DNA of 64,000 nucleotides from Polaromonas sp. OV174 (GCF_900112285.1 NZ_FOKZ01000013.1:1-64000); one strand, 5' to 3'. Shown: positions 17,294 through 26,622, counted from the first letter of the stretch. A program made the numbers and translations. Notes: generated from the letters alone by a model not told the origin.

Positions 17294-20241
17294 AAACGCT
17301 GGTAATTGCAGAGAAGCCCTCGGTGGCACAAGACATTGTGCGTGCCATCACGCCCACTGCGGGCAAGTTTGAGAAGCACGACGAGTACTTTGAAAGCGAA
17401 GACTGGATAGTTACCTCGGCAGTCGGCCATCTGGTCGAGATTCAGGCGCCCGAGGAGTTCGACGTCAAGCGCGGCAAATGGAGTTTTGCCAACCTGCCGG
17501 TGATTCCGCCCTACTTCGACCTGAAGCCCATGGACAAGACCAAGACGCGGCTCAACGCCATCGTCAAGCTGGTCAAGCGCAAGGACGTGGGCACCCTGGT
17601 CAATGCCTGTGACGCGGGGCGCGAGGGGGAGTTGATTTTTCGCCTGATCGAGCAATACGCCAAAAGCAAACACCCGGTCAAGCGGCTCTGGCTGCAGTCC
17701 ATGACGCCGGCGGCAATTCGCGAGGGCTTTGCCTCCTTGCGCAGCGACGAACAGATGTTGCCGCTGGCCGACGCGGCGCGCTGCCGCTCCGAGGCCGACT
17801 GGCTGGTCGGCATCAACGGCACACGGGCCATGACGGCCTTCAATTCGCGCGATGGCGGCTTCTTTTTGACGACGGTGGGCAGGGTGCAGACGCCGACCCT
17901 GTCGGTGGTGGTCGAGCGCGAGGAAAAAATCCGCAAGTTCGTCAGCCGCGATTATTGGGAAATCCACGCCAGTTTCCAGGCCGAGGCCGGCGACTACCCG
18001 GCCAAGTGGTTTGACCCGAAGTGGAAAAAGGCGGCGGCCAATGCCGACAACGCCGAACCCGACGCCGAACTGAAGGCCGACCGGCTCTGGACCGAGCGCG
18101 AAGCGCGGGCGATTGCCGATGCGGTGCGCGGCCAAAAGGCCAGTGTCACCGAGGAGTCCAAGCCGACCACGCAGGCAGCCGGCCTGCTGTTTGATTTGAC
18201 CTCGCTGCAGCGCGAGGCCAACGGCAAGTTTGGCTTTTCGGCCAAGACCACGCTGTCGATTGCGCAAAGCCTGTACGAGCGCCACAAGGCGCTGACCTAC
18301 CCGCGTACCGATTCGCGCGCCCTGCCCGAAGACTATGTGCCTGTGGTCAGGCAGACCTTTGAAATGCTGGCCGACAGCGGCATGAAACACTTGGCGCCCC
18401 ATGCGGCGACGGCGCTCAAGGGCGGCTACATCAAGCCCAGCAAGCGCATCTTTGACAACGCCAAGGTGAGCGATCACTTCGCTATCATCCCCACGCTGCA
18501 GGCGCCTCACGGCCTGAGCGAGGCCGAACAAAAACTCTACGACCTGGTGGTGCGCCGCTTCATGGCGGTGTTTTTTCCTAGCGCCGAGTACCAGGTCACC
18601 ACCCGCATCAGCGCCGTTGCCGGCCACAGCTTCAAGACCGAGGGCAAGGTGCTGGTCAAGGCAGGCTGGCTGGCCATTTACGGCAAGGAAGCGCAAGACG
18701 AAACGGATGACAAGGACGGCAAGGATGGCAAGACGCTGGTGCCGGTCAAGCCGGGCGAACTGGTGCTGGCCGAAACGGTGGATGCCAAGGGCCTGAAAAC
18801 CCGGCCACCGGCCCGCTACTCTGAAGCCACCTTGCTGGGCGCCATGGAAGGCGCCGGCAAGACCATTGACGATGATGAGCTGCGTGAAGCCATGCAGGAA
18901 AAAGGCCTGGGCACGCCGGCCACGCGCGCCGCGACGATTGAAGGCTTGATCGCCGAGAAATACATGTTGCGCGAAGGCCGCGAGCTGATTCCTACCGCCA
19001 AGGCCTTCCAGCTTATGACCCTGCTGCGCGGTCTGGGCGTGGAAGAGCTCTCCAGAGCCGAGCTGACCGGCGAGTGGGAGCACAAGCTGGCGCAAATGGA
19101 ACAGGGCAAGCTGAGCCGCGAGACCTTTATGGCCGAGATTGCCGCCATGACGGAGAACCTGGTCAACAAGGCCAAGGGCTATGACAGGGACACCATTCCG
19201 GGCGACTACGCGACGCTGCAAGCACCCTGCCCCAATTGCGGCGGCGTGATCAAGGAAAACTACCGGCGCTATGCCTGCGTCGGCAAAACCGGCAGCGGCG
19301 AAGGCTGCGGCTTCAGCTTTGGCAAAACGCCAGCCGGCCGCACCTTTGAAACCGCCGAGGTCGAGCAGTTCTTGCGCGACAAGAAAATCGGTCCGCTGGA
19401 CGGCTTTCGCTCCAAGGCCGGCTGGCCTTTCACCGCCGAAATGGTCATCAAGTTCGACGAGGAAACCAAGAACTACAAGCTGGAGTTTGACTTTGGCGAC
19501 GACAAGAACGCCGAAACCGGCGAGATCGTCGACTTTTCAGGCCAGCAGTCGCTGGGCCCCTGCCCCAAGTGCGCCAGCGCCGTGCTGGAGCTGGGCAAGA
19601 ACTACGTCTGCGAAAAGTCCGTACCGACAGAGGCCCAGCCGACGCCCAGCTGCGACTTCAAGACCGGCCAAGTGATTCTGCAGCAGCCTATAGAGCGTGA
19701 GCAGATGGTCAAGCTCTTGAGCACCGGCAAGACCGATCTGCTCGACAAGTTTGTTTCCATGCGCACGCGTCGTGCCTTCAAGGCCATGCTGACCTGGGAT
19801 GCCGAGGCCGGCAAGGTGAACTTCGAGTTTGCGCCGTCCAAGTTCCCACCGCGCAAAACCGCGGCCGGCGCAGCGGCCAAGACCGGCGCGGTGAAAACCC
19901 CGTTTGGCAAGACCGTGGCCGCTAAGGCCGCGCCGGCGGCGAAAAAAGCCGCTGCCAAAAAGACGCCGGCCGCCAAGACCGCCAAACCCAAGGTCGCCCG
20001 TGTGGCCAAGCCAGGCGCCGGGCTACAGCCCAGCGCGGCTCTGGCGGCGGTGATTGGCGCCGAGCCGGTGGCGCGCACCCAGGTGATCAAAAAGCTCTGG
20101 GACTACATCAAGGCGGAAGGCTTGCAGGACGCCGCCAACAAGCGCGCCATCAATGCCGACGCCAAGCTGCTGCCGGTGTTCGGCAAGCCGCAGGTGACGA
20201 TGTTCGAGCTGGCCGGGATTGTGGGCAAGCACCTGAGCTGA
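17290..20241 (+). CDS. topB: DNA topoisomerase III with C-terminal SWIB domain
   Basis: This 983-residue type IA topoisomerase relaxes and decatenates DNA through a transient 5'-phosphotyrosine. The Toprim domain (MKTLVIAEKPSVAQDIV start, DAGREGEL acidic motif) is followed by the cleavage domain with the active-site tyrosine at about residue 337 (LTYPRTDSRAL). C-terminal zinc-ribbon-like cysteine groups follow (CPNCGGVIKENYRRYAC; CPKCASAV). Residues about 855-910 are a Lys/Ala-rich linker, and the last roughly 70 residues form a SWIB/MDM2-like domain (TQVIKKLWDYIKAEGLQD, ADAKLLPVFG). E. coli TopB (about 650 residues) lacks these additions. Confidence 0.93.
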   Translation: MKTLVIAEKPSVAQDIVRAITPTAGKFEKHDEYFESEDWIVTSAVGHLVEIQAPEEFDVKRGKWSFANLPVIPPYFDLKPMDKTKTRLNAIVKLVKRKDVGTLVNACDAGREGELIFRLIEQYAKSKHPVKRLWLQSMTPAAIREGFASLRSDEQMLPLADAARCRSEADWLVGINGTRAMTAFNSRDGGFFLTTVGRVQTPTLSVVVEREEKIRKFVSRDYWEIHASFQAEAGDYPAKWFDPKWKKAAANADNAEPDAELKADRLWTEREARAIADAVRGQKASVTEESKPTTQAAGLLFDLTSLQREANGKFGFSAKTTLSIAQSLYERHKALTYPRTDSRALPEDYVPVVRQTFEMLADSGMKHLAPHAATALKGGYIKPSKRIFDNAKVSDHFAIIPTLQAPHGLSEAEQKLYDLVVRRFMAVFFPSAEYQVTTRISAVAGHSFKTEGKVLVKAGWLAIYGKEAQDETDDKDGKDGKTLVPVKPGELVLAETVDAKGLKTRPPARYSEATLLGAMEGAGKTIDDDELREAMQEKGLGTPATRAATIEGLIAEKYMLREGRELIPTAKAFQLMTLLRGLGVEELSRAELTGEWEHKLAQMEQGKLSRETFMAEIAAMTENLVNKAKGYDRDTIPGDYATLQAPCPNCGGVIKENYRRYACVGKTGSGEGCGFSFGKTPAGRTFETAEVEQFLRDKKIGPLDGFRSKAGWPFTAEMVIKFDEETKNYKLEFDFGDDKNAETGEIVDFSGQQSLGPCPKCASAVLELGKNYVCEKSVPTEAQPTPSCDFKTGQVILQQPIEREQMVKLLSTGKTDLLDKFVSMRTRRAFKAMLTWDAEAGKVNFEFAPSKFPPRKTAAGAAAKTGAVKTPFGKTVAAKAAPAAKKAAAKKTPAAKTAKPKVARVAKPGAGLQPSAALAAVIGAEPVARTQVIKKLWDYIKAEGLQDAANKRAINADAKLLPVFGKPQVTMFELAGIVGKHLS

Positions 20242-20257
20242 TGCTGTGGGCGGCAAA

Positions 20258-20316
20258 TAGCTATTAATTTAGTAGCTATTTGCGCCCGCCCTGTATGGGC
20301 TAAAGCCCTATTTGAT
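20258..20316 (-). repeat. Short intergenic repeat, family B copy 2
   Basis: The element is in inverse orientation between convergent topB and the HAD gene: the AT dyad AGCTATTAATTTAGTAGCT is followed by TGCGCCCGCCCTGTATGGGCT. It could act as a transcription end for both genes. Confidence 0.6.
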
Positions 20317-20322
20317 ACTGAC

Positions 20323-20982
20323 TTAGTGCAGCTTTAGCAGAGGCCAGCTGCGCTTGGCGGCAATGGCTGCCAGCTTGGCATCGGCGTTCACGGCCACCGG
20401 GTGCTTGACGGCTTCCAGCAGTGGCAAGTCGTTGATGGAATCGCTATAGGCCGTGCTCTTGTAATCTTTCAGGCGCAGACCGCGCGCCTTCATCCAGGCC
20501 TGCAGGCGCTCCACCTTGCCTTCGCGCATATTCAGCGTGCCGCTGGTGCGCCCGGTGAAGCGCTGCTCCTGGATTTCGGGCTCGGTCGCGATCAGGTGCT
20601 CTATGCCAAAGAAAATCGCTGTCAGTTCGGTCAGGAAGCGGTTGGTGGCCGTGGTCATGACGACCAGGTCGCCGGCATCCAGGTGCTGGTCGACCAGCAC
20701 TATGGCCGCCGGCGTGATGCGCGGCACGATTTGCGTGGCCAAAAACTCCTGGCGCAGCGGCTCCCACTCCAGCGCCGTGCGTCCGGCCAGCGTGCCGACA
20801 TAAAAGTCGGCAAACTCCTGCAGCCCGACCGTGCCGGCCTTGTAGCGGCTGTCTATGTCGGCATTGCGGGCCGAAAAAGTGGCCCGCTCCAGCAAGCCCT
20901 TGTCAATCAGGAAGTCGCACCACAGCACATCGCTGTCACCGTTGAGCAGAGTGTGATCGAGGTCGAACAGGGTCAGCTTCAT
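20323..20982 (-). CDS. HAD-superfamily IB phosphatase
   Basis: This 219-residue hydrolase has the HAD motifs in order: the nucleophile loop DLDHTLL (residues 7-13), the threonine of motif II (VVMTTATN), a conserved lysine (GKVERLQ), and acidic motif IV (YSDSINDLPLL). It is of the phosphoserine phosphatase-like IB group. Its ATG overlaps the stop of the aldehyde dehydrogenase gene (ATGA), so it is the last member of the gamma-glutamyl operon. A phosphate ester of an amino alcohol, such as phosphoethanolamine, is an attractive substrate, but this is inferred from context only; related proteins are often annotated as histidinol-phosphatase or generic HAD. Confidence 0.87.
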   Translation of the reverse strand: MKLTLFDLDHTLLNGDSDVLWCDFLIDKGLLERATFSARNADIDSRYKAGTVGLQEFADFYVGTLAGRTALEWEPLRQEFLATQIVPRITPAAIVLVDQHLDAGDLVVMTTATNRFLTELTAIFFGIEHLIATEPEIQEQRFTGRTSGTLNMREGKVERLQAWMKARGLRLKDYKSTAYSDSINDLPLLEAVKHPVAVNADAKLAAIAAKRSWPLLKLH

Positions 20983-22352
20983 GGCTTTCTCAGGTGCCAG
21001 GCTTTGGGCCGGGTAAAGGTCTGGATGCCGTAGGTGGATAAGGTCAGGCCGACGCCCGAGTCACCGTAGCCGCTCCAGGGCAGGCGCGGGCTGACGCGGT
21101 CGCAGCAGTTCCAGTAGACGCTGCCGGCCTTGACCTGCGCCAGCAGCGCCTTGGCGCGGGCTTCGTCGGGGGTGAACACGCCGGCGGTCAGGCCGTAGCG
21201 GGTGTCGTTCATGAGCTTCACGGCTTCCGTGTCGCTGGAAACCTTCTGTATGCCTATGAGAGGGCCGAAGCTTTCTTCGCGCATCAACTCCATGTCATGG
21301 TTGACGTGGCTGAACACCGTGGGCTCGTACCAGTTGCCCGGCCCCGGGCCGCGCTTGCCGCCCAGCAGCAAGGTGGCGCCCTTGGCCTGGGCGTCGACGA
21401 CCTGGGCATCCAGTACATCGAGTTGCGGCGCCCGCGTGATGGCGCCTATGTAGGTGTCATTGGCCATGGGGTCGCCCAGCTTGAAGCCCTGGACGGTGGC
21501 GACGAAGGCGGCGACGAAGGCGTCGTAGATTTTTTCATGCACGTAAATGCGCTCAACCGAACAGCAGCTCTGGCCGGTGTTGTACATGGCACCGTCGGCC
21601 AGCGATTCGGCGGCAGTCTGCGGATTGGCGTCTTCGCAGACATAGGTCGGGTCCTTGCCGCCCAGCTCCAACTGCAGCTTGACCATGCGCGGGCCCATGG
21701 CCTGGGCAATTTTGGCGCCGGTGGCGTAGGAGCCGGTGAAGAACAGGCCGTCGACTTTTTGTTCCAGCAGCGCCGCGCCTACAGCGCCGCCGCCTATCAG
21801 CGGCACGAACACATCCTGGGGCACACCGGCGGCATGCAGCAGGCGCGCAATCGCCAGGCCGGTCATGGCGGCGTACTCCGAAGGCTTGTAGAGCACGGCA
21901 TTGCCGCTGAGCAGGGCCGGGATGAAGACATTGCCGCCGACAAACCAGGGGTAGTTCCAGGCCGAGATATTGGCCACCACACCGAGCGGGGTGTGCTCTA
22001 TCTGCTCGGTCATGCCGCCTTCGTTGAAGACGGTCTGCGTGGCCGTGCTGGCACTCACTTCGGCCAGGAAGAAGTCTATGCGTCCCAGCAGGCCGTTCAG
22101 TTCGTTGCGCGACATCTGGATCGGCTTGCCGGTCTCGCGCGTCATGATGGCGGCCAGGGGCTCCAGTTCGGCCACGATGGCGGCGCGAAAGCGCGTGATG
22201 CAAGCCTGGCGTTCGGCCAGCGGCAGGGCGGCCCAGCGCGGCTGCGCGGCGCGCGCCTGCAGGCTTTTGGCGGCGACCGATGCCGCGTCGTCGGCGGCAA
22301 CTTCGGTGATCAGGGCGCCGGTGGCGGGGTTGTGGATGGCGAGCTGGGTCAT
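20979..22352 (-). CDS. NAD(P)-dependent aldehyde dehydrogenase
   Basis: This 457-residue aldehyde dehydrogenase has the family motifs: NYPW near the cofactor site, the FTGSYATGAKI glycine motif, the general base in LELGGKDPTYV, and the catalytic cysteine in GQSCCSVERIYV. It is flanked by overlapping genes (ATGA at both ends) for a gamma-glutamyl hydrolase upstream and a HAD phosphatase downstream. In this context it probably oxidises a gamma-glutamyl-amino aldehyde to the acid. It could also supply the missing phosphonoacetaldehyde dehydrogenase (PhnY) step for the nearby phn genes. The start at 22352 overlaps the upstream stop. Confidence 0.9.
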   Translation of the reverse strand: MTQLAIHNPATGALITEVAADDAASVAAKSLQARAAQPRWAALPLAERQACITRFRAAIVAELEPLAAIMTRETGKPIQMSRNELNGLLGRIDFFLAEVSASTATQTVFNEGGMTEQIEHTPLGVVANISAWNYPWFVGGNVFIPALLSGNAVLYKPSEYAAMTGLAIARLLHAAGVPQDVFVPLIGGGAVGAALLEQKVDGLFFTGSYATGAKIAQAMGPRMVKLQLELGGKDPTYVCEDANPQTAAESLADGAMYNTGQSCCSVERIYVHEKIYDAFVAAFVATVQGFKLGDPMANDTYIGAITRAPQLDVLDAQVVDAQAKGATLLLGGKRGPGPGNWYEPTVFSHVNHDMELMREESFGPLIGIQKVSSDTEAVKLMNDTRYGLTAGVFTPDEARAKALLAQVKAGSVYWNCCDRVSPRLPWSGYGDSGVGLTLSTYGIQTFTRPKAWHLRKP

Positions 22353-23146
22353 GCTTTGCTTTGGTTTTTTGCGGCGGCCACGGCCGTCAGGAAGTCCTGG
22401 AGCAGGGCGCCATCGTCTATAGTGCCTGAGCCGGGCTTGTGAAATTCGGGGTGCCACTGTGTCGCGGCCATATAGCTTTTGTGCGGGTCTTTTCGGCGTA
22501 TCGCTTCGACGATGCCGTCGTCCACGCTGAAGGCCTCGGCTTCGAATTCAGGCGAGAGGTCCTTGATGCCCTGGTGGTGAATGCTGTTGACGCGCACGCG
22601 CTCCACGCCTGGGTAGAGCTCGGACAGGCGCGTGCCGGGAACGATGTTCACACTGTGGAAATTCTGGTCGTAGGTGAGGGCATCCCGGTGCAAAAAGGTG
22701 TTGGGCACCTGCGTGTTGATGTCCTGGTAAAGCGTGCCGCCAAAGGCCACGTTCAGCAGCTGCAAGCCGCGGCAGACACCGAAAATCGGCTTGCCGACCG
22801 CCTCGAAAGCGCTGACCAGGGCCTTGTCGTAGTCGTCGCGCACGCGGTCACCCGACCACTTTTCCTCGATGGGTGCCTCGCCGTAGCTGCCGGGCCAGAG
22901 ATCGGCGCCGCCGTGCAGCACCAGGCCGTCCAGCCACTCGGCGTAATGCGCATAGGTCACATCGCCGCGCTGCGTGCTGCCGGTGGGGCAGGGCACCATC
23001 ACCACCATGGCGCCGGAGGACATGATCCAGTGCGCGATCGACTGCTCGACGTACTGCAGCGTCTTGCCGGTAAAAAAGGAACGCGTCGGATCGGCGTGCG
23101 AGAAGCAGGCCGACAGGCCAATCTTGAGGCGGCTGACAGTGGTCAT
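22349..23146 (-). CDS. Class I glutamine amidotransferase-like gamma-glutamyl hydrolase (PuuD-like)
   Basis: This 265-residue peptidase C26 protein is like PuuD, which cleaves gamma-glutamyl-GABA. The nucleophile cysteine lies in GVCRGLQLLNV and the His-Glu pair in TQWHPEF. In this operon it should release the final amino acid product (for example glycine or GABA) and glutamate from a gamma-glutamylated intermediate. The ATG at 23146 has AGAGAGG upstream. A 130-nt gap holding a family A repeat separates it from the iron alcohol dehydrogenase gene, and its stop overlaps the aldehyde dehydrogenase start. Confidence 0.88.
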   Translation of the reverse strand: MTTVSRLKIGLSACFSHADPTRSFFTGKTLQYVEQSIAHWIMSSGAMVVMVPCPTGSTQRGDVTYAHYAEWLDGLVLHGGADLWPGSYGEAPIEEKWSGDRVRDDYDKALVSAFEAVGKPIFGVCRGLQLLNVAFGGTLYQDINTQVPNTFLHRDALTYDQNFHSVNIVPGTRLSELYPGVERVRVNSIHHQGIKDLSPEFEAEAFSVDDGIVEAIRRKDPHKSYMAATQWHPEFHKPGSGTIDDGALLQDFLTAVAAAKNQSKA

Positions 23147-23190
23147 GCGAGAACCTCTCTTGAAAGGGGGGGGGTCGCTCCGCCCCAGCA

Positions 23191-23278
23191 CGGGCCGCGG
23201 AACCGGCTTTGCCGGGCCGCAGGCGCAGCGGCCCCCTTGGGGGGCAGCGCATTACACGAAGTGAAAAGCGTGGGGGCC
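23191..23278 (+). repeat. GC-rich intergenic repeat, family A copy 1
   Basis: This roughly 88-nt element runs GGGCCGCGGAACCGGCTTTG...GGGGGGCAGCGCATTACACG...GCGTGGGGGCC. Internal dyads (GGCCGC with GCGGCC; CCGGCTTTGCCGG) would form strong hairpins. It sits inside the gamma-glutamyl operon. Similar copies are at 28956, 40569, 43967, 62101 and 62240. Confidence 0.85.
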
Positions 23279-23281
23279 ATT

Positions 23282-24415
23282 TTATAAAGCCGCCTCAAAT
23301 AGGCGTTGGAAGTCCTCCGCTTTGCAGGGACGGGGGTTGGTCTGGTGACAGATGTCGGCGGTGGCGATCTCGACCAGGCGCGGCAGCTGTTCGGGCTTGA
23401 CGCCATGCGCCGATAGCGGGCCGCTGATGCCCACGCTTTCCTTGAGTTGCTTCAGCCAGGGCACCAGGGCCTTGCCGCCGCCGGCTACGCCGCAGACATG
23501 GGCCAGCTCGTCGAATTTGGCCGGTGCCGCTTCGTAGTTCCAGGCCAGCACCGTGTCTATCATCAGCGCGTTGGCCAGGCCGTGGTGCAGGTCGCACACC
23601 GCGCCCAGCGCATGGGCGCAGGAATGCACGGCGCCCAGGTCTTTCTGGAAGGCGATGGCGCCCATCATGGAGGCCATCATCATGTCGCTGCGCGCCTGCA
23701 GGTTGCCGGGTTCCTTCACGGCCGTCAGCAGGGCGCGTGCCGCGATGCGCGTGCCTTCCAGGGCAATGCCGTCGCACAGCGGGTGGTAGGCCGGCGAGAG
23801 GTAGCTCTCGATGTTGTGCGTCAGCGCATCCATGCCGGTGGCAGCGGTGACATGCGGCGGCAGGCCAAGCGTGAGTTCGGGGTCGGCAAACACCACCCTG
23901 GCCAGGATTTTGGGGCTGAACACCACGCGCTTCAAATGCGTGTCGTTTTCGCTTACCACGCTGGAGCGGCCAACTTCCGAACCGGTGCCCGAGGTGGTGG
24001 GCAGGGCCACGAAATAGGGCAGTTCGTTGGTGATGGGGCGCACATTCGGATGGTCCCAGACGTATTCCAGAATGTCGCCCTCATGCGTGGCGGCAACACC
24101 CACCACCTTGGCCACATCGAGCGCCGCACCGCCGCCAAAACCGATCACGCAGTCGGCCTTGTGGGCCTTGTAGGCCGTCGCGCCGTCCATGACCTGGCTG
24201 CAGGTCGGGTTGCCGAAGACGCCCGAAAACACCGCGACATCCAGGCCGGCCAGATGGGTCTTGAACTCGGCCAGCACCGGCAGCGCGGCCAGCGCCTTGT
24301 CGGTGACTATGAGCGGGCGTTTGCAGCCTGCCTCCAGCAGTTGTGCCGCCACCAGTTTGCGGGCGCCGGCACCAAATTTGATGGCGGTTGGAAAAGAAAA
24401 AGTAGTGATGCTCAT
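23282..24415 (-). CDS. Iron-containing (group III) alcohol dehydrogenase
   Basis: This 377-residue enzyme belongs to the iron-activated alcohol dehydrogenase family. It has the NAD-binding GFGGGAALDVAK motif and the metal site GMDALTHNIE plus the later HSCAHALGAVCDLHHG and HG histidines. It probably oxidises the hydroxyl of a gamma-glutamylated amino alcohol (such as gamma-glutamylethanolamide) to the aldehyde for the neighbouring aldehyde dehydrogenase. Its ATG overlaps the GNAT stop (ATGA). An iron alcohol dehydrogenase would not be needed for putrescine, so its presence points to an amino-alcohol substrate rather than a diamine; this is inference. Confidence 0.9.
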   Translation of the reverse strand: MSITTFSFPTAIKFGAGARKLVAAQLLEAGCKRPLIVTDKALAALPVLAEFKTHLAGLDVAVFSGVFGNPTCSQVMDGATAYKAHKADCVIGFGGGAALDVAKVVGVAATHEGDILEYVWDHPNVRPITNELPYFVALPTTSGTGSEVGRSSVVSENDTHLKRVVFSPKILARVVFADPELTLGLPPHVTAATGMDALTHNIESYLSPAYHPLCDGIALEGTRIAARALLTAVKEPGNLQARSDMMMASMMGAIAFQKDLGAVHSCAHALGAVCDLHHGLANALMIDTVLAWNYEAAPAKFDELAHVCGVAGGGKALVPWLKQLKESVGISGPLSAHGVKPEQLPRLVEIATADICHQTNPRPCKAEDFQRLFEAAL

Positions 24416-24936
24416 GATGAAACCAGTTGAAGAAACATATGTTGTTTGTCGAAGCGCTGATGACCAATTTTGATCGCCCCCGGCTCTATGCCGTAAGGCA
24501 CAAAGCCTGCGCGCAGATAGAGGGCTTCGGCCTCCCGGTTGCCACGTGTCACCGTGAGCACCAGCAGCTCCAGGTCGCTGGCTCTGGCCTCGGTCAGCAG
24601 GGCATCGAGCAGGGCGCGCGCCAAGCCGCGCCTTGCATGTTCTGGTGCCACATACATGCCTATGACCACAGCCTTGTGCCGGCTCTTGATACGCTGCTCG
24701 CGATCGAGTCCGACGCAGCCGACCAACTGTTCGGCAGCCGTCCTCTGATCATGGACAAACGCACCCCAGAATTGCGCTGACGAGGTGGCCGCCAGCCGCT
24801 TTTGCGAATACGCAAGCGGCTGCAGCGAGGCTTCCTCGTAGCTCGATGTGAACGCCTCGGGATGATCATGAAAACTGCGCAGGCGCAGGGCGCGGTATGG
24901 CACGGCATCGCTTGGCGTGAGGCGACGAATGGACAT
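24412..24936 (-). CDS. GNAT-family N-acetyltransferase
   Basis: This 174-residue acetyltransferase has the acetyl-CoA pyrophosphate loop in VAPEHARRGLARALL and the C-terminal EALYLRAGF motif typical of the GNAT fold. The ATG at 24936 lies 1 nt after the stop of the glutamine synthetase-like gene, and its own stop overlaps the alcohol dehydrogenase start, so it is embedded in the operon. A role acting on the amine substrate or a toxic intermediate is possible. The substrate is not recognisable. Confidence 0.82.
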   Translation of the reverse strand: MSIRRLTPSDAVPYRALRLRSFHDHPEAFTSSYEEASLQPLAYSQKRLAATSSAQFWGAFVHDQRTAAEQLVGCVGLDREQRIKSRHKAVVIGMYVAPEHARRGLARALLDALLTEARASDLELLVLTVTRGNREAEALYLRAGFVPYGIEPGAIKIGHQRFDKQHMFLQLVSS

Positions 24937-24937
24937 G

Positions 24938-26335
24938 TCAGATGATTTCAAAATAGCGCTTCATTTCCCAGTCGGTCACGGCGTCCAGCCATTGTCGCCA
25001 TTCCCATTCGCGGGTCGCAGCGAAGTGATCGACAAAGGTGTCGCCCAGCCAGTCGCGCGCAATGTCTGATTGCTCAAAGATGCGCGTGGTCTCTATCAGG
25101 GTACGCGGCGCGCGCGCAATGTTTTCTGCGCCCTGGTTGGTGCCGGTGATGGGCGGGGCGGTGAGCTTGAGTCCTTTTTCCACGCCGTCCAGGCCTGCCG
25201 CAATCACGGCGGCCATGGCCAGGTAGGGATTGACGTCGGCGCCTGGGCAGCGGGTTTCCAGCCGGGTTGCCTTGGGGCTGCCGGCAATCACGCGGAAGCT
25301 GGCAGTGCGGTTGTCCATACCCCAGGTCGGCTTGACCGGGGCCCAGAAGCCATCGACCAGGCGTTTGTAGCTGTTGATGGTGGGCCAGATCATGGGGCCG
25401 AAATCCATCATGCAGGCGACCTGCCCGGCCAGGTAGCTTTCAAACAGCTTGCTCATCTTGCGCGGGTTTTTTGCGTCGTAAAACAGGTTGTTCTTGCCGT
25501 CGGAAAGACTCTGGTGGATGTGGCCGCTGCAGCCCGGCAGCTGCTGATTCGGCTTGGCCATGAAGCTGGGCATGATGCCGAAGCGCGCGCCAATCTCCTT
25601 GACGCCGGTCTTGAAGAGAATGGCGCGGTCGGCCTGCTCCAGCGCTTCGCTGAAAGCAATGGCGACCTCATAGACGCCGGGGCCGGTCTCGGTGTGCAGG
25701 CCTTCTATGGGGATGCCAAAGGCCAGCATCTCGTCCATGATGGCTTTGAAAAACTCGCGATTCTGGTTCATGCGCAGCAGCGAGTAGCCAAACATGCCGG
25801 GCGTCAACTGCTCGGCCCCCACGCCTTTCTTGGCGGCCCAGCTTTGCGGCGTTTCCAGAAAGTTAAACCACTCGAACTCCATGCCGGTCATGACCTGAAA
25901 GCCCATTTTCTCGGCGCGCTTGAGCACGCGCTTCAGGGTCTGGCGCGGGCAGGCAGCATGCGGCGTGCCGTCGGCGTTGACGAATTCACCAAGGAAAAAC
26001 GGCACGCCTTCATCCCAGGGAACATGGCGTGCGGTATTCAGATCCAGCCTGGCCAGGGCGTCGGGGAAACCATGCTGCCAGCCCGTCACGGAACTGTTGT
26101 CGTAGCAGGTGTCCATCATGTCCCAGCCCAGCACCACGTCGCAAAAGCCGAAGCCGCCGGCCGGGTAGGGTTCGGCGGCGCCAAAAAACTTGTCCTTGTG
26201 CAGGAGTTTGCCGCGCAGCACGCCGTCAATGTCGCTGACCGCCACTTTGACCTTGCTGGCACCGGACTGCTGAAGCTGTTTGACGGCCGGGTGCAGCTGC
26301 GGGCTTGTTGCGGAGCGTGATTTTTTAGCAGCCAT
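24938..26335 (-). CDS. Glutamine synthetase-family gamma-glutamylamide synthetase
   Basis: This 465-residue ATP-dependent ligase of the glutamine synthetase fold has the metal-binding GMEFEW motif, the putative ATP-loop motif CSGHIHQSLSDG, and the NSYKRLV and NRTASFRV segments. It belongs to the PuuA/IpuC-like branch that couples glutamate to an amine rather than ammonia; the adenylylated tyrosine region of true GlnA is not evident. It is the first gene of the operon and is divergent from the EutR-like regulator, suggesting ethanolamine or another amino alcohol as substrate (inference). The ATG at 26335 has no strong ribosome site; starts up to 28 codons upstream are possible. Confidence 0.87.
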   Translation of the reverse strand: MAAKKSRSATSPQLHPAVKQLQQSGASKVKVAVSDIDGVLRGKLLHKDKFFGAAEPYPAGGFGFCDVVLGWDMMDTCYDNSSVTGWQHGFPDALARLDLNTARHVPWDEGVPFFLGEFVNADGTPHAACPRQTLKRVLKRAEKMGFQVMTGMEFEWFNFLETPQSWAAKKGVGAEQLTPGMFGYSLLRMNQNREFFKAIMDEMLAFGIPIEGLHTETGPGVYEVAIAFSEALEQADRAILFKTGVKEIGARFGIMPSFMAKPNQQLPGCSGHIHQSLSDGKNNLFYDAKNPRKMSKLFESYLAGQVACMMDFGPMIWPTINSYKRLVDGFWAPVKPTWGMDNRTASFRVIAGSPKATRLETRCPGADVNPYLAMAAVIAAGLDGVEKGLKLTAPPITGTNQGAENIARAPRTLIETTRIFEQSDIARDWLGDTFVDHFAATREWEWRQWLDAVTDWEMKRYFEII

Positions 26336-26622
26336 AGGTTTGATCCATGGTGGGGTTGCGGCGCGGGTGCCGTGTGTTGTTTTCCCTGCGATCAGGGGCT
26401 GCATGGCCTTGCCTGTCACTGCAGCTTTGAGACACCCTGGCGTCTTTGAATCCGTAATGCGCTGACATATGATTCTTTCATTGGAAAGCCGTACTCGTCA
26501 GGGATATTAGTGCTGCGCAAGCGGCTTTGAAAATCCCATTTCGGCAAGCTGTGGATAGGGTTCGTTTTGACACGGCAGCGGGTGGCAAAACATTTTTCCC
26601 CAAGGGCACGGATACTGCAAGA

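Noticed and set aside
17128..19221. 697-codon minus-strand open frame
   Set aside because: Antisense to topB, which has full family motifs; the minus translation shows no domain.
20979..26335. Simple putrescine (Puu) pathway
   Set aside because: The ligase and hydrolase fit, but the FAD-dependent PuuB oxidase and the GABA transaminase are missing, and an iron alcohol dehydrogenase plus EutR-like regulator point to an amino alcohol instead.
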